Shown piece after piece: positions 6,102-13,425 of a stretch of DNA of 18,043 nt. The DNA comes from Brevundimonas sp. Lineage in GTDB: Bacteria > Pseudomonadota > Alphaproteobacteria > Caulobacterales > Caulobacteraceae. Positions within the stretch are counted from its first letter, which is position 1. Every line of letters begins with the position of its first letter. The notes below the pieces were generated by a model. That model did no database searches. It was given only the letters and a program-made list of their open reading frames with translations, and was not told the DNA's origin. The stretch covers positions 1 to 18,043 of the forward strand of contig JADCBH010000349.1 in NCBI GenBank assembly GCA_020253595.1, given 5' to 3'. A program made the position numbers and the translations under genes.

Positions 6102-6515
6102 TCAGCCCAGGCTGATCGGAATTCGCTTCACCGTCGCGGCCTCCACGGGCCGTTTCAGGTCGACGTGCAGCAGGCCGTGCTCCAGCGTCGCGCCTTCGAC
6201 CTCAAGGCCATCAGCCAGGACGAAACTGCGCACGAAGCCTCGCGAAGCGATGCCCCTGTGCAGAAAGGCCTGATCTCCGACCGGCTCGCGCTTGCCGGCG
6301 ATGGTCAGTTGGCGGCCTTCCAGAGTGATCGCCAGGTCATCGGGCGAAAAACCGGCCACGGCCAGGGAGATGCGCACGCCATGATCACCGATCTGTTCGA
6401 CGTTATAGGGCGGATAGCTCTCGGCGGCGGCCTTGGCGGCGCGGTCGATCAGGGCGCGGGTCTGGTCAAACCCCAGAAGGAACGGGCTGTCGAACAGCAC
6501 GGGTCGGCCGGTCAT
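6102..6515 (-). CDS. Small heat shock protein, Hsp20/IbpA family
   Basis: This 137-residue protein has an alpha-crystallin domain from about residue 37 (YNVEQIGDHGVRISLAVAGF) to 130. The IbpA-type signature RGIASRGFVRSFVLADGLEV and GLLHVDLKRP are present, and the C-terminal tail holds an I-x-I motif (IPI) used for oligomer assembly. It is a cytoplasmic ATP-independent holdase that binds unfolding proteins. GAGGA six bases before the ATG is the ribosome site and is buried in a ROSE-like hairpin. A sigma-32-type promoter sits 70-100 bases upstream, so both transcription and translation should be heat-induced. It probably forms one transcript with the DUF1150 gene downstream. Confidence 0.95.
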   Translation of the reverse strand: MTGRPVLFDSPFLLGFDQTRALIDRAAKAAAESYPPYNVEQIGDHGVRISLAVAGFSPDDLAITLEGRQLTIAGKREPVGDQAFLHRGIASRGFVRSFVLADGLEVEGATLEHGLLHVDLKRPVEAATVKRIPISLG

Positions 6516-6579
6516 GGTCAGTCCTCACAAGAAGCGACTTCGGCCGTGGGCTCCCGGAAGCGGCAAGCCCTCGACCTTT
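6516..6579 (-). ncRNA. ROSE-like RNA thermometer in the hsp20 leader
   Basis: The - strand leader has two hairpins. The upstream one (6570-6548) is GGGCTT-G-CCG-CTTC-CGG-GAGCCC, nine pairs with one bulged G. The one next to the gene (6539-6520) reads AGUCGCU-UCUUGUG-AGGACU: the ROSE motif UYGCU (here UCGCU) pairs with the AGGA of the Shine-Dalgarno, leaving the conserved G opposite the SD, and two more pairs extend the stem. In ROSE elements this hairpin melts on heat shock and frees the ribosome site. Position, motif and the hsp20 target all agree. The 5' end is inferred from the promoter and may be off by a few bases. Confidence 0.8.
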
Positions 6580-6585
6580 CGACGA

Positions 6586-6614
6586 ATATGGGAGCACCGG
6601 CCTGGACCGGCAAG
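6586..6614 (-). promoter_or_regulatory. Sigma-32 (RpoH) type promoter of hsp20
   Basis: On the - strand, CTTG (6614-6611) and CCCATAT (6592-6586) are separated by 18 bases, which fits the alphaproteobacterial RpoH pattern (CTTG, 17-18 bases, C-rich TAT box) and the classical CCCATNT. It points at hsp20 and sits between the gloB stop (6640) and the leader hairpins. Start of transcription would be near 6579. Confidence 0.7.
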
Positions 6615-6639
6615 CGTAGGTCCGGGGGACCTCTATCCG

Positions 6640-7368
6640 TCAGCCCTTGAAGACGTCCTTGGCGGCGCGCCGGGCGGCGAACTCGGCTCCGTCGCGCGCG
6701 GTCAGATAGGGGTTGAAGCGGCGTTCGACACCGAGCGTTGTCGGCACCGTCGCTTCGCCCAGCGCGCGCCGGGTGAAGACGCCCTCAGCATGGGCGTGGA
6801 CCTCGGGGCGATCATCGACACTGATCATGAACCGCGCATTGGAGGCGGTGTATTCATGCGCGCCATACAGAACCGTCTCGTTCGGCCAGGCAGCGATGCG
6901 TTGCAGACTGTCCCACATCTGCTCGGGCGTGCCCTCAAACAGACGACCGCAGCCCAGGGTGAACAGGGTGTCGCCAGTGAAGGCGATATGGTCGGAGATG
7001 GAGCGAAAGACGACATGGCCGAGCGTATGGCCCGGCGTGGCGGTGACGTGCAGCGTGGTGTCGCCAATACGGACGACGTCGCCTTCCTCGACGATGTGGT
7101 CGACAGGCGCGACCTTGCGCACTTCCTCAGGCCCCCAGATGTCGCAGCCGCTCTCGGCCTTCAGCCGTTCGTTCCCCTCGGTGTGATCGGGGTGCCAGTG
7201 CGTATTGATGATACGGTCCAGCTTGCCCCAGCCTAGAGTCTGGACCGCGTCCAGGATCACCTGGGCGTCCGGCGTGTCGATCGCCGCGACCGTGCCTGTG
7301 GCCTCGTCGCGGGCGAGGAAGGCATAGTTGTCCTCGCGCGCCGGGAACAGGTGAACAGTCAGGGGCAT
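6640..7368 (-). CDS. gloB: Hydroxyacylglutathione hydrolase (glyoxalase II)
   Basis: This 242-residue metallo-beta-lactamase-fold enzyme hydrolyses S-lactoylglutathione to lactate and glutathione, the second step of methylglyoxal detoxification. Metal ligands are visible: THWHPDH (56-62), His114 in TPGHTLGH, Asp133 in FTGDTLF and His171 in YGAHEYT. FTLGCGRLFEGTPEQMWDSL and the C-terminal FNPYL segment with basic residues are GloB-specific. The start at 7368 was chosen because MPLTVHLFPAREDNY is the usual N-terminus and AAGGA lies 7-8 bases upstream; longer frames from 7782 are antisense to another gene. It is divergent from the methyltransferase gene, with 47 bases between the ATG codons; E. 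coli gloB has a similar divergent methyltransferase neighbour (yafS). Confidence 0.95.
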   Translation of the reverse strand: MPLTVHLFPAREDNYAFLARDEATGTVAAIDTPDAQVILDAVQTLGWGKLDRIINTHWHPDHTEGNERLKAESGCDIWGPEEVRKVAPVDHIVEEGDVVRIGDTTLHVTATPGHTLGHVVFRSISDHIAFTGDTLFTLGCGRLFEGTPEQMWDSLQRIAAWPNETVLYGAHEYTASNARFMISVDDRPEVHAHAEGVFTRRALGEATVPTTLGVERRFNPYLTARDGAEFAARRAAKDVFKG

Positions 7369-7415
7369 GGGGTCATCCTTGGTCAGCGAGGCCTGAACGC
7401 CATATAGTGGAGACC

Positions 7416-8183
7416 ATGCGCCGCGCCATCGAGGATCTTCGCGCCTTCTACGGCGAGCCGAAAGGCGCGCTCGTCCGGAGATTGCTCGCCAAACGTCTGG
7501 AGGACGCCTGGGGCGAGGCAGAGGGCTGTGATGTCCTCGGCATCGGCTATGCCACTCCGTGGCTGGACGCCTTTGTCGGCGCGAGGCGCGTGATCGCCGC
7601 CATGCCCGGTGGCCAGGGCGTCGAGCTGTGGCCCGCAATCGGAAAGAACCGCACCCTGCTGGTCGATGATCGGCGCCTGCCTTTCGCCGCCGGGACCTTC
7701 GACAGGGTCCTTCTGGTTCATGCGCTCGAAGAGGCGGACGATCCCACGCTCCTGTTGACCGAAGCGGTTCGAGCGCTCGCACCGGCCGGGCGGATCATTC
7801 TTGCAGCCGCAGCGCGGGGCGGCATGTGGGCGCGCGCCGAGAGCACGCCCTTCGGTCACGGACGTCCTTTCACCCGCGGCCAGCTGGAAAGGCTGGTCCG
7901 CGCCGTCGGACTGGAGCCCACGGCATGGTCACAGACGCTCTATGTCCCGCCGTGGACGCCGATCCTGGGCCTGGCGGACGGCTTCGAACACGTCGGACGC
8001 CGCGTTGCACCCGGCTTTGCGGGGGTCATTCTGCTGGAGGCCACCAGACAGGCCTATGCCCGCGTCCGACCGTCGGGGCACGGGGCGCGGGTGCGGGTCG
8101 CAACGGGCACCCTCCAACCCCAGCCGGCGACTCGGTCGCCGCGCGACGGCGACGGGGTGGAAGCGCGCAGCGAACCCCTGTAA
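7416..8183 (+). CDS. SAM-dependent methyltransferase (class I, Methyltransf_11-like)
   Basis: This 255-residue protein has a divergent class I fold: the SAM loop DVLGIGYATPWLDAF (39-53) replaces the usual GxGxG, an acidic-type residue pair sits in LLVDDRRLPFAAGTFDRVLLVHALEE (81-106), and LAPAGRIILAAAARGGMWAR is the post-motif strand. FGHGRPFTRGQLERLV is conserved in the gloB-linked methyltransferases. The substrate is unknown. ATG at 7416 is preferred; an in-frame GTG at 7407 is possible and neither has a clear Shine-Dalgarno. It heads a compact + strand run with sixA, DUF952 and pyrD; the next gene begins 9 bases after its stop. The last 35 residues are low-complexity and probably disordered. 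Confidence 0.85.
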   Translation: MRRAIEDLRAFYGEPKGALVRRLLAKRLEDAWGEAEGCDVLGIGYATPWLDAFVGARRVIAAMPGGQGVELWPAIGKNRTLLVDDRRLPFAAGTFDRVLLVHALEEADDPTLLLTEAVRALAPAGRIILAAAARGGMWARAESTPFGHGRPFTRGQLERLVRAVGLEPTAWSQTLYVPPWTPILGLADGFEHVGRRVAPGFAGVILLEATRQAYARVRPSGHGARVRVATGTLQPQPATRSPRDGDGVEARSEPL

Positions 8184-8192
8184 CGGCGGCTC

Positions 8193-8705
8193 ATGCACCG
8201 CCTGATCCTGATGCGCCACGCCAAGACCGAGCGGGCCGCCGCTTCCGGTCTCGACCGCGACCGGGCCCTGACCGCGCGCGGCCTGTCTGACGCCGCCCTC
8301 ATGGGTCGGGTTCTGGCGGAGAAGAAGCTCCGTCCCGACCTTGCCCTGGTCAGCCCGTCGACCCGCACGCGCCAGACCTGGGACGCAGTTCAGGAGGCCT
8401 TCGGCGACGTCGAGGTTCGCATCGAGCCCCGCCTGTACGACGCGTCGCCCGACACGATCCGGCGACTGGTTCAGGACGCTGAGGACGAGGCCGGATGCCT
8501 GCTGGTCATGGCGCACAATCCGGGTGTCCATACCCTGGCCTACGATTACCTGACCGAGAGCGCTGCCTCGCCCGCCATCCTGGACCGTCTTTCCGGCGGG
8601 TTCCCGACCGGCGCTGCGGCCGTGTTCGAGGTCGATGTGGCCGGGCGCTGCGCCTACGACGGGTTCCTGACGCCCAAGGCCTTCGGCGGCGGTGCGGACG
8701 ACTGA
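8193..8705 (+). CDS. SixA-like histidine phosphatase (phosphoglycerate mutase fold)
   Basis: This 170-residue single-domain protein carries the branch-2-like RHG core: LMRHAKTER with catalytic His9 and Arg8, SPSTRTRQT (54-62) as the second arginine motif, and MAHNPGVH (106-113) with His108. Length and motif spacing fit the SixA/YPO family. E. coli SixA dephosphorylates phosphohistidine on NPr in the nitrogen PTS; here the target is unknown, although ptsN lies about 2.5 kb away. ATG at 8193 follows the methyltransferase stop by 9 bases and the TGA stop shares its A with the next ATG (TGATG), so the operon is translationally coupled. Confidence 0.85.
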   Translation: MHRLILMRHAKTERAAASGLDRDRALTARGLSDAALMGRVLAEKKLRPDLALVSPSTRTRQTWDAVQEAFGDVEVRIEPRLYDASPDTIRRLVQDAEDEAGCLLVMAHNPGVHTLAYDYLTESAASPAILDRLSGGFPTGAAAVFEVDVAGRCAYDGFLTPKAFGGGADD

Positions 8706-9016
8706 TGGCCGACCGGTACGCCTACAAACTGCTGGACGCCGCCGAGTGGCGCGAGGCCCTGGCCGAGGACGTGTTTCTGGGCTCAGGGGTCGACCTCTCC
8801 GACGGCTACATCCACCTCTCAACGGCGGCCCAGCTGGACGAGACAGCGCGCAAGCACTTCGCCGGCCGCACGAACCTGATGCGCCTGACCGTCGATCTCG
8901 AGGCCCTGGGCGATGCCGTGGTCTGGGAGCCCTCGCGCGGCGGGGCCCTCTTCCCCCACATCTATGGTCCCCTGCCCATGTCGGCGGTGACCGAGGCGTT
9001 GCCGTTCGAATGCTGA
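8705..9016 (+). CDS. DUF952 family protein
   Basis: This 103-residue protein shows the DUF952 pattern: YKLLDAAEWREA (6-17), then SGVDLSDGYIHLSTAAQLDETARKHFAG, LMRLTVDLEALGD, VVWEPSRGGALFPHIYGPLP. The D-GYIHLST and FPHIYGPL motifs are the family hallmarks; the fold resembles ADP-ribosyltransferases, which is known for the family and not tested here. Biochemical role is unknown. The ATG at 8705 overlaps the previous stop as TGATG and its own stop overlaps pyrD by 7 bases. DUF952 next to pyrD is a recurrent alphaproteobacterial arrangement. Confidence 0.9.
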   Translation: MADRYAYKLLDAAEWREALAEDVFLGSGVDLSDGYIHLSTAAQLDETARKHFAGRTNLMRLTVDLEALGDAVVWEPSRGGALFPHIYGPLPMSAVTEALPFEC

Positions 9017-10041
9017 CGGCCCTGCTCCGCACCCTCGATCCCGAGACAGCCCACGGCCTGGCCATCGGCGGGCTGAAGCATGCGCCATGGCCGGCTGCGC
9101 TGCCTGACGACCCCATCCTGCGCACGACCCTCGCCGGTCTCGATCTGCCCAACCCGATCGGCCTGGCCGCCGGTCTGGACAAGAACGCCGAGGCACTCCA
9201 CGGCCTCGCCCGCCTCGGTTTTGGTTTTGTCGAAGCGGGCTCGGTCACGCCACGACCGCAGCAGGGCAACCCGAAGCCTCGCCTGTTCCGCCTGTCCGAG
9301 GACCGGGCGATCATCAACCGCATGGGCTTCAACAACGACGGGCTGGAAGCCTTCGCTGACAACCTCTCGCGCCGTCCGCAAGGCGTTGTCGTCGGGGCGA
9401 ACCTGGGGGCCAACAAGGACACCGAGGACCGGGCGGCGGATTACGTCGCGGGACTTCACCACCTCGCCGGTCTGTCCGACTATTTCACCGTCAACATCTC
9501 GTCGCCCAATACGCCGGGACTGCGCGCCCTTCAGGGACGCGACGCCCTGGACGACCTGCTCGGGCGTGTGGCGCAGGCGCGCACGACGCCCGCGCCCGTC
9601 TTCCTCAAGATCGCGCCGGATCTGACACCGGATGAGATTGCCATGATCGTCGAGGCGGCCCTGGCGCATCGTATCGACGCCCTGATCGTGTCGAACACGA
9701 CGCTGGACCGACCAGCGAGTCTGCGCTCGCGCGACAGGGCCGAAGCCGGTGGACTGTCGGGCGCACCGCTTAAGGAAAAGGCGCACAAGGCCCTGATCCA
9801 TGCGGCCGAGGCCGCAAAGGGTCGCCTGCCTCTGATCGCCGTCGGCGGGATCGACAGTGGCGCGGAGGCCTATCGCCGCATCCGCGCCGGGGCATCGGCG
9901 GTGCAGATCTACTCCGCCCTGATCTATGGCGGGCCCGGACTGGTCGGCCGCATCAAGCGAGACCTCGCCGCGCGCCTGCGTGCCGGGGGGTTCGCCAGCG
10001 TCGCCGAGGCCGCCGCCAACCCTGTGTTGACGGAGCGTTAG
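9010..10041 (+). CDS. pyrD: Dihydroorotate dehydrogenase (quinone), class 2
   Basis: This 343-residue enzyme oxidises dihydroorotate to orotate in pyrimidine synthesis, passing electrons to the quinone pool at the inner membrane. Class 2 is shown by the N-terminal amphipathic extension (1-40), GLAAGLDKNAEAL (51-63), EAGSVTPRPQQGNPKPRLFRL, RMGFNNDG, and VNISSPNTPGLRALQ (161-175) with catalytic Ser165 in place of the Cys of class 1. KIAPDL, SNTT and IAVGGIDSG form the FMN site. The ATG at 9010 lies inside the DUF952 stop region (7-base overlap). The kinase gene starts 58 bases downstream, after a small GAGGC/GCCTC hairpin (10069-10084). Confidence 0.97.
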   Translation: MLTALLRTLDPETAHGLAIGGLKHAPWPAALPDDPILRTTLAGLDLPNPIGLAAGLDKNAEALHGLARLGFGFVEAGSVTPRPQQGNPKPRLFRLSEDRAIINRMGFNNDGLEAFADNLSRRPQGVVVGANLGANKDTEDRAADYVAGLHHLAGLSDYFTVNISSPNTPGLRALQGRDALDDLLGRVAQARTTPAPVFLKIAPDLTPDEIAMIVEAALAHRIDALIVSNTTLDRPASLRSRDRAEAGGLSGAPLKEKAHKALIHAAEAAKGRLPLIAVGGIDSGAEAYRRIRAGASAVQIYSALIYGGPGLVGRIKRDLAARLRAGGFASVAEAAANPVLTER

Positions 10042-10099
10042 GCCGCTTCGGTCATGATCGCCCTGTGTGAGGCATGTGGGCCTCTTCCCGGGGACATGC

Positions 10100-12133
10100 A
10101 TGTCGCAGGCCTATCAGGACACGGCACCGGACTGGACGCCCGCGATCCAGGCCCGTCGTCGCGCCCTGATGCAGCGCCTGGGCATGGGCGCGGCGACCGC
10201 GCTGATCTTCACACCGGTTTTCGGGTGGCAGATCTCGGCCCTTTGGTGCCTGTGCTATTTCCTGATCCAGGCCATCGATCTCTGGATCTTCGCGCCGGTA
10301 CTGGCAGGCCGGGTGGAACGCATGGGGCCGATCCGCAGCGCGGCAGGCAACGTGATGCTGTTCCTCAACGCTGCGGCTTTCGGGACGCTTTCCATACCGC
10401 TTTGGCTCTTGGGTGGCCCGATGGGAGGCGTTTGCGCGGCGATCGTCGCGGCAGCCGGGGCAATCTACGGAGTCATCAACTCGCCCGGCTCGCGGAAGGT
10501 GCTGGCGATCACGATCACGCCGCACTTTCTCTACATGGCCACCGTGCCGTTCTGGATGAGCTTCTACGGGGCCTCGCATGCCTTCGTGATGGCCGTGGCT
10601 ATCTCCTTCTCCGTGTTCGGCACCTACTGCGTCTCGACCTGGGAGCGGATGAACAAGGCCCAGCAGGCTGAGCAGGCGGCCCGTCTCGAAGCCGACCGCA
10701 AGCGGTCCGAGGCTGAACGGATCATGGCCAGCCGGCAGATCTTCCTGGCCTCGATTGGTCACGATCTGCGCACTCCGATCAGCGCCATCATGACCGGGGC
10801 GGCCGAACTGGAGCGCGGAGCCAAAACCGGTGCCGCCCGTGCGCAGGCCGCCCTCATCTCCGATGCCAGCGTGATGATGAAGGCGCTGCTGGACGACCTG
10901 CTCGATCACGCCAAGCTCGAGTCCGGCCACATGTCGGTGGAATGCGTCGATTTCAATTTGCGCAGTCTGATCGCCCAGACCCTGATGTTCTGGCAGGGCG
11001 AGGCCCGGGCCAAGGGCCTGTCCTTGCGTGTCGAGGGCGCATCGTCGCTGCCCGCTTCGGTCAAGGGCGACCCGATGCGGCTGCGTCAGGTGCTCAACAA
11101 TCTCGTGTCCAATGCCATGAAGTTCACCGAAACAGGCTCGGTGACGCTGCGTCTCGCGTCCTGGCCAGAAGAACCGTCCGAGCACGCCATCCTGATCGAG
11201 GTCGCCGACACGGGTCCAGGGATGACCCCGGAACAGCTCTCACGCCTGTTCACGCCTTTTGACCAGACCGCCGATGGCATTGGGGCCCGGCATGGCGGCA
11301 CAGGCCTGGGTCTGTCGATCAGTCGCGACCTTATCGAACTGATGGGAGGACGTCTGACAGCACGCAGCCGCCCCGGTGAGGGTGCCGCCTTCACCGTCGC
11401 AGTGACCCTGCCCCAGGGCGATGCAGAAGCCGTCACGCCGCGTGCCTTCGGCGATGACAGTCGGGGTGACATCGTCAGAAATCTCGCGCCCCGCAAACCG
11501 ACCTCGCGGGCACCCCGCATGGCCGAACCCAAGCCGGAACAGGCACCGATGGCCGAGACGGCGACCTCGCTTTCGGCCACCGAGACCCTGCTGGCTCAAC
11601 TCGGCGCGGAGCTCCCCGCACCTTCCTCAGCGGGCAAGCCGGACGAGGCAAACCCCACCACGGCCAGGCCGACGCCAACCGGAGCCGCCGCGAACCCGAC
11701 GGACTCTTCGACGGACGACACCGCCGGGCGACCCCTGCGCGTCCTCGTGGTCGACGACCACGATATCAACCGCCGTGCCATCGAGCTGATCCTCGCGCCG
11801 CTCGGCTGTGACATCGCGACAGCCGCCGACGGCCTGCTGGCGCTGGCGCAGTGCGAGGTGAACACCTTCGACGCCATCTTTATGGACGTCCGCATGCCCG
11901 AGCTCGACGGCCGTGAAACCACCCGCCGGCTGCGTGCTGGCGGTGGGCCGAATGCCGGAACGCCGGTGATCGCCGTCACCGCCGACACCGCGCCTGAGGA
12001 CATCGCCGCCTGCATGGCTGCGGGGATGGACTACTTCGTATCCAAGCCCCTCACCCCGCCAGCCCTGCTGGGCACCCTGGAACATGTACTCTCGGCGACA
12101 GAGACCGCCAAGTCCGGAACCGCCGCCGCCTGA
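10100..12133 (+). CDS. Membrane hybrid histidine kinase with C-terminal receiver
   Basis: This 677-residue sensor has six probable membrane helices (about 29-47, 48-68, 84-103, 107-126, 133-152, 156-177) with little periplasmic sequence, a coiled-coil linker (183-210), a HisKA dimerisation domain with SIGHDLRTP (His221), and an HATPase domain with N box NNLVSNAMKFT (333-343), G1 DTGPGM, F box FTPFDQ and G2 GGTGLGLSI. A Pro/Ala/Thr-rich linker of about 105 residues (440-545) leads to a receiver with acidic pair Asp552/553, phospho-acceptor Asp596 (FMDVRMP), Thr627 and Lys649. It probably autophosphorylates at His221 and passes phosphate to Asp596, and then to an unlinked phosphotransferase. 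The signal is unknown; no PAS or periplasmic sensor is visible. Start 10100 is preferred over GTG 10067 because GGGGA precedes it. Confidence 0.92.
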   Translation: MSQAYQDTAPDWTPAIQARRRALMQRLGMGAATALIFTPVFGWQISALWCLCYFLIQAIDLWIFAPVLAGRVERMGPIRSAAGNVMLFLNAAAFGTLSIPLWLLGGPMGGVCAAIVAAAGAIYGVINSPGSRKVLAITITPHFLYMATVPFWMSFYGASHAFVMAVAISFSVFGTYCVSTWERMNKAQQAEQAARLEADRKRSEAERIMASRQIFLASIGHDLRTPISAIMTGAAELERGAKTGAARAQAALISDASVMMKALLDDLLDHAKLESGHMSVECVDFNLRSLIAQTLMFWQGEARAKGLSLRVEGASSLPASVKGDPMRLRQVLNNLVSNAMKFTETGSVTLRLASWPEEPSEHAILIEVADTGPGMTPEQLSRLFTPFDQTADGIGARHGGTGLGLSISRDLIELMGGRLTARSRPGEGAAFTVAVTLPQGDAEAVTPRAFGDDSRGDIVRNLAPRKPTSRAPRMAEPKPEQAPMAETATSLSATETLLAQLGAELPAPSSAGKPDEANPTTARPTPTGAAANPTDSSTDDTAGRPLRVLVVDDHDINRRAIELILAPLGCDIATAADGLLALAQCEVNTFDAIFMDVRMPELDGRETTRRLRAGGGPNAGTPVIAVTADTAPEDIAACMAAGMDYFVSKPLTPPALLGTLEHVLSATETAKSGTAAA

Positions 12134-12141
12134 GAACCTCG

Positions 12142-12180
12142 GCGCTCAAGCAGCGACCGACCGCGTCGGGAGCGGTAGCG
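12142..12180 (+). repeat. 39-bp direct repeat, copy 1
   Basis: This starts 9 bases after the kinase stop. It matches copy 2 (12193-12231) at 37 of 39 positions, differing at unit positions 28 (G/C) and 33 (G/T). An inner stem CCGAC-CGC-GTCGG and an outer stem CGCTC/GAGCG can form. A 12-base spacer containing AAAA separates the copies. It may be a dispersed intergenic repeat or part of the terminator region shared with the convergent peroxiredoxin gene. Confidence 0.85.
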
Positions 12181-12192
12181 GCACCAAAACCC

Positions 12193-12231
12193 GCGCTCAA
12201 GCAGCGACCGACCGCGTCGCGAGCTGTAGCG
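12193..12231 (+). repeat. 39-bp direct repeat, copy 2
   Basis: This is the second copy of the 39-bp unit, at 51-base offset from the first, ending 4 bases before the peroxiredoxin stop codon. The change at unit position 28 breaks the inner pair used by copy 1 but permits a shifted stem, GCGAC/GTCGC, so a hairpin is kept in another register. Confidence 0.85.
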
Positions 12232-12234
12232 TCC

Positions 12235-12720
12235 TTAGAGCTGCGCGATCAGGTGCTCGGCCGACGAGACCTCGAAAACACCCGGCTCCTCGATGTTCAG
12301 CCGGGCCACGACGCCGTCCTTGACCAGCATGGAGTAGCGCTTGGAGCGATGACCCATTCCGCCCCGGCTGGCGTCCATGACCAGATCAGCAGCGCGGGTG
12401 AAGTCGCCATTGCCGTCCGCCAGCATCAGGACGGTCCCGGCATCGACCTTCTGGCTGTCGGCCCAGGCACCCATGACAAACGGATCATTAACCGACAGGC
12501 AGGCGATGGTGTCGACGCCTTTGGCCTTGAGCGCGTCCTTGTGGTCGACAAAGCCCGGAAGATGGCGGGCCGAACAGGTCGGAGTGAAGGCGCCCGGTAC
12601 GGCAAACAGGGCGACCGTCTTTCCGGCGAAGATCTCGTCGGTCGTGATCGGGCGGGGGCCGTCAGCGGTCGGCGTCATCAGGGTGGCGGACGGGATGCGG
12701 TCGCCGATCTGGAGGGTCAT
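12235..12720 (-). CDS. Type II (Prx5-like) peroxiredoxin
   Basis: This 161-residue thiol peroxidase reduces H2O2 or alkyl hydroperoxides in the cytoplasm. The peroxidatic cysteine is Cys49 in VPGAFTPTCSARHLPGF (41-57); a second cysteine, Cys74 in DTIACLSVNDPFVM, sits 25 residues later, the spacing of the resolving Cys in plant type II Prx. KVDAGTVLMLADGNGDFTRAADLVMD and RSKRYSMLVKDGVV are also family-typical. It probably uses glutaredoxin or thioredoxin, not AhpF. The start at 12720 has GGAG about 8 bases upstream; the frame beyond it is antisense to yqgE. It converges with the hybrid kinase and is divergent from yqgE (135 bases between start codons). No clear OxyR site is visible. Confidence 0.93.
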   Translation of the reverse strand: MTLQIGDRIPSATLMTPTADGPRPITTDEIFAGKTVALFAVPGAFTPTCSARHLPGFVDHKDALKAKGVDTIACLSVNDPFVMGAWADSQKVDAGTVLMLADGNGDFTRAADLVMDASRGGMGHRSKRYSMLVKDGVVARLNIEEPGVFEVSSAEHLIAQL

Positions 12721-12855
12721 GGCAGGCTCCGGGAGGTCAGAGGGGACGCGAAGATTGCGTTCGTGCGGACTGATAGTCGCCGACGGTCGCCGGGCCAAGC
12801 CCGCCGCGACCACGCGGCCCTTGCGCTCGCGTCCGCTCGCACCGATCATCGGACC

Positions 12856-13425
12856 ATGACCGAGTTCTCCTCCCTCGCCGGTCGTCTGCTGGTCGCCATG
12901 CCGGGCATCGGCGATCCACGCTTCGAGCACGCCGTGATCATCGTCTGTGCTCACGGGCCGGACCACGCGATGGGCCTGCGGATCGATCGCCCCGCGCCGG
13001 GCGTCGATCTGAAGTCGGTGCTTCAAAAACTGGACAGTCCCGGCGCTGCCTCGGCCGCCGGCCGCCCCGTCCTGGTCGGCGGACCGGTCGAACGCGAGCG
13101 CGGCTTTGTGCTGCATACCGATGACTGGATGGCTGACGACAGCTCGGTCGGATTTGGAGAGGGTCTGGCCATAACCGGCACGCGCGAGGCCTTGGCGGCC
13201 ATGACGCGACCGGTCATGGGGCCGCGCCGATCCGTACTGGCGCTGGGTTATGCCGGCTGGGGCGACGGCCAGCTGGAGGACGAGTTGGCAGACAACGTCT
13301 GGCTGGTCGCCGAACCCGATCTCGAGCTGCTGTTCGACACCGATTTTGACACCAAGTGGGCCAGGGCGCTGGCCAGCCTCGGCGTCGACGCCGCCATGCT
13401 GTCGGTCCAGACCGGTCGGGCCTAG
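12856..13425 (+). CDS. yqgE: YqgE/AlgH family protein (DUF179)
   Basis: This 189-residue protein has the DUF179 pattern: LAGRLLVAMPGIGDPRFEHAVIIVCAH (7-33), GLRIDRP, VLVGGPVERERGFVLH, a central ALGYAGWGDGQLEDELADNVWLV (128-150 region) and the C-terminal TKWARALASLGVD. The fold is known from structures but the molecular role is unsettled; AlgH was first linked to alginate regulation in Pseudomonas, and YqgE often neighbours yqgF, which is absent here. The ATG at 12856 gives the standard N-terminus with only CGGA as a weak ribosome site. Its TAG stop overlaps the stop of the convergent pdeA gene by four bases (CTAG, 13422-13425). Confidence 0.93.
   Translation: MTEFSSLAGRLLVAMPGIGDPRFEHAVIIVCAHGPDHAMGLRIDRPAPGVDLKSVLQKLDSPGAASAAGRPVLVGGPVERERGFVLHTDDWMADDSSVGFGEGLAITGTREALAAMTRPVMGPRRSVLALGYAGWGDGQLEDELADNVWLVAEPDLELLFDTDFDTKWARALASLGVDAAMLSVQTGRA

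Noticed and set aside
7929..9422. 497-residue open frame on the - strand across the methyltransferase, sixA, DUF952 and pyrD genes
   Set aside because: It is antisense to four recognised genes, its protein is Arg/Pro/Gly-rich without any motif, and long false frames are expected at this GC content.
10069..10084. GAGGC/GCCTC hairpin after pyrD as a terminator
   Set aside because: Five pairs followed by TTCCC without a T-run; too weak to list as a feature.
8962..10101. 379-residue frame antisense to pyrD
   Set aside because: It mirrors pyrD codon structure and shows no family motif or ribosome site.
10052..11185. 377-residue frame antisense to the hybrid kinase
   Set aside because: It is a shadow of the kinase gene; His/Arg/Gly-rich composition and no motif.
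12142..12231. Possible CRISPR array
   Set aside because: Only two repeats, a 12-base spacer and no cas genes.
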